From contig JAAZLZ010000290.1 in assembly GCA_012799075.1 (NCBI GenBank), positions 1 to 6,459 of the forward strand: a DNA stretch of 6,459 nucleotides, in the 5' to 3' direction. Both the position numbers and the translations under genes were made by a program. The notes below the pieces were generated by a model, which saw only the letters and a program-made list of their open reading frames with translations, was not told the DNA's origin and did no database searches. This DNA comes from Bacillota bacterium. Lineage in GTDB: Bacteria; Bacillota; Limnochordia; JAAZLZ01. This document shows, in pieces, positions 5,447 to 6,459 of this stretch (its first letter is position 1; each line of letters starts with the position of its first letter).

Positions 5447-6304
5447 TTGCGAAAAAGACTACCGGAATGGTTTAAGATCAAGATGCCCAGTGCTAAGTTG
5501 ATGGCTCCGACGAAATCAAGCCTGGAACGCTGGCGTTTGCACACCGTCTGCGAGGAGGCCAAATGTCCTAACTCAGGCGAATGCTGGTCCAAAGGCACAG
5601 CCACCGTGCTAATCATGGGTGATTACTGCACCAGGGGCTGTCGTTTTTGTGCGGTGAAGAAGGGACGGCCCAGTCCCTTAGACCCCGATGAGCCCAACCG
5701 GGTAGCTAGGGCCGCCATGGAAATGGGGCTCCGCTATGTGGTGATCACCTCTGTGACCAGGGATGATCTTCCCGATGGGGGAGCCGGCCACTTTGCCGCG
5801 ACGATCCAGGCCATCAGGCGGCAGTTGCCGGAAAGTCGGATCGAAGTCTTGATACCCGATTTTCAAGGCAGCACCGAGGCCCTAACTGCCGTTGTCGAAG
5901 CTCGGCCCGACGTGCTAGGGCATAACCTGGAGACGGTGCCTTCCCTTTACCGACGGGTTCGGCCCCAGGCCGACTACCAGCGTTCTTTGGGCGTGTTGGC
6001 CAAGGCCAAGGAAATCGATCCTGGCATCGTCACCAAGAGCGGGATCATGCTGGGCCTGGGCGAAGGGGAAGGGGAAGTACGCCAGGTCCTGGCGGATTTG
6101 ATCGGGGTCGGCTGCGATATTTGCACCCTGGGGCAGTATCTGAGCCCAAGTGATGCCCATCTGCCCGTGGAAGAATTCATCCATCCCGACATGTTTCAGC
6201 ACTTTGCCCGCCTGGGGGAAGAAATGGGCATGCCCCGCATGGTGGCCGGTCCTTTGGTCAGAAGCTCTTATCTGGCCGAGGAAGCCTTTTTTGGACGGGT
6301 CTAG
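5447..6304 (+). CDS. lipA: Lipoyl synthase (radical SAM)
   Basis: A 285-residue LipA, which inserts two sulfur atoms into the octanoyl chain carried on lipoyl-dependent proteins (pyruvate and other 2-oxoacid dehydrogenase E2, glycine cleavage H protein). The auxiliary iron-sulfur cluster cysteines are C35, C40 and C46 (CEEAKCPNSGEC). The radical SAM cluster is C61-x3-C65-x2-C68 (CTRGCRFC). TSVTRDDLPDGGA (101-113), GHNLETV, KSGIMLGLGE and the C-terminal RSSY (272-275), which supplies the serine ligand of the auxiliary cluster, are all present. Length is normal. The start is TTG 5447, because RKRLPEWFKIK matches the conserved LipA N-terminus and ATG at 5483 would remove it. It lies 26 bases after the hydroxyacid dehydrogenase with no terminator or clear promoter between, and three bases before lipB. 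Function is confident; the upstream operon link is inference. Confidence 0.97.
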   Translation: MRKRLPEWFKIKMPSAKLMAPTKSSLERWRLHTVCEEAKCPNSGECWSKGTATVLIMGDYCTRGCRFCAVKKGRPSPLDPDEPNRVARAAMEMGLRYVVITSVTRDDLPDGGAGHFAATIQAIRRQLPESRIEVLIPDFQGSTEALTAVVEARPDVLGHNLETVPSLYRRVRPQADYQRSLGVLAKAKEIDPGIVTKSGIMLGLGEGEGEVRQVLADLIGVGCDICTLGQYLSPSDAHLPVEEFIHPDMFQHFARLGEEMGMPRMVAGPLVRSSYLAEEAFFGRV

Positions 6305-6307
6305 GGC

Positions 6308-6459
6308 ATGCGCGTCCTCAGCCTGGGGAAGGAGGATTACCCTACCGTTTGCCGTCTGCAGCGCGCTTTGGTCGAGGCTCGCATCGAGGGGACGATCCCC
6401 GATGTCCTCATCCTGGTGGAGCACCCGCCAGTCCTCACCGTCGGGCGCTCCGGCGGCTG
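6308..6459 (+). CDS. lipB: Octanoyl-(acyl-carrier-protein) transferase, N-terminal part (cut by window edge)
   Basis: Fifty codons of LipB, which moves octanoate from acyl carrier protein to the lipoyl domains that LipA then modifies. The visible start MRVLSLGKEDYPTVCRLQ, the segment RIEGTIPDVLILVEHPPVLTVGRSGG and especially EHPPVxTxGRS are signature LipB sequence. The catalytic cysteine and lysine lie beyond the right edge. ATG 6308 follows the lipA stop (6302-6304) by three bases and has only a weak GGG upstream, so translation is probably coupled to lipA. The gene is truncated by the window, not broken. Confidence 0.95.
   Translation, partial: MRVLSLGKEDYPTVCRLQRALVEARIEGTIPDVLILVEHPPVLTVGRSGG

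Noticed and set aside
5915..6424. Minus-strand open frame of 169 codons
   Set aside because: It is antisense to the end of lipA and the start of lipB, both clearly identified. The product has no family features.

Overview
The window looks like a chromosomal segment from a bacterium, most likely a fairly GC-rich member of the Firmicutes (Bacillota), perhaps a thermophilic clostridial lineage of the Moorella type. The grounds are Shine-Dalgarno sequences close to AAGGAGG, use of TTG/GTG as apparent starts, tight head-to-tail gene packing, and the protein families present. The taxonomic placement is inference; no rRNA or other marker is present.

Layout, left to right. (1) Positions 1-228, minus strand: the N-terminal part of a MoxR-type AAA+ ATPase, cut by the window edge. 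A near-perfect housekeeping promoter (TTGACA-N18-TATAAT, 259-288) lies just upstream. (2) Positions 308-342: a strong 11-bp inverted repeat that probably terminates the next gene. (3) Positions 359-1366, minus strand: a zinc-dependent medium-chain dehydrogenase (MDR1). (4) Positions 1367-1540: the divergent intergenic region. (5) Positions 1541-5420, plus strand: four oxidoreductase genes in a row, namely a short-chain dehydrogenase (SDR), two related zinc-dependent medium-chain dehydrogenases (MDR2, MDR3) and a D-isomer-specific 2-hydroxyacid dehydrogenase of the CtBP/PGDH type. (6) Positions 5447-6459, plus strand: lipA (lipoyl synthase), then the start of lipB (octanoyltransferase), cut by the window edge.

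The five dehydrogenases form the core. All look catalytically intact, and nucleotide-binding residues suggest NAD(H) for at least the three MDRs and the hydroxyacid dehydrogenase. An SDR next to MDRs and a 2-hydroxyacid dehydrogenase recalls the idonate/ketogluconate interconversion logic (MDR IdnD, SDR IdnO, 2-ketoacid reductase GhrB). A reasonable hypothesis is a redox module that oxidises and re-reduces hydroxyls of a polyol or sugar acid, moving or inverting stereocentres through keto intermediates. No transporter, kinase, aldolase or regulator lies in the window, so the substrate cannot be read from it. lipA follows the dehydrogenases by only 26 nt with no visible terminator, so lipoate assembly may be partly co-transcribed with them.

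No tRNA, rRNA, CRISPR array, insertion sequence or prophage signal was seen. I did not find a convincing wholly novel system. The most distinctive points are the density of stand-alone dehydrogenases and an unusual structured leader in front of the hydroxyacid dehydrogenase.
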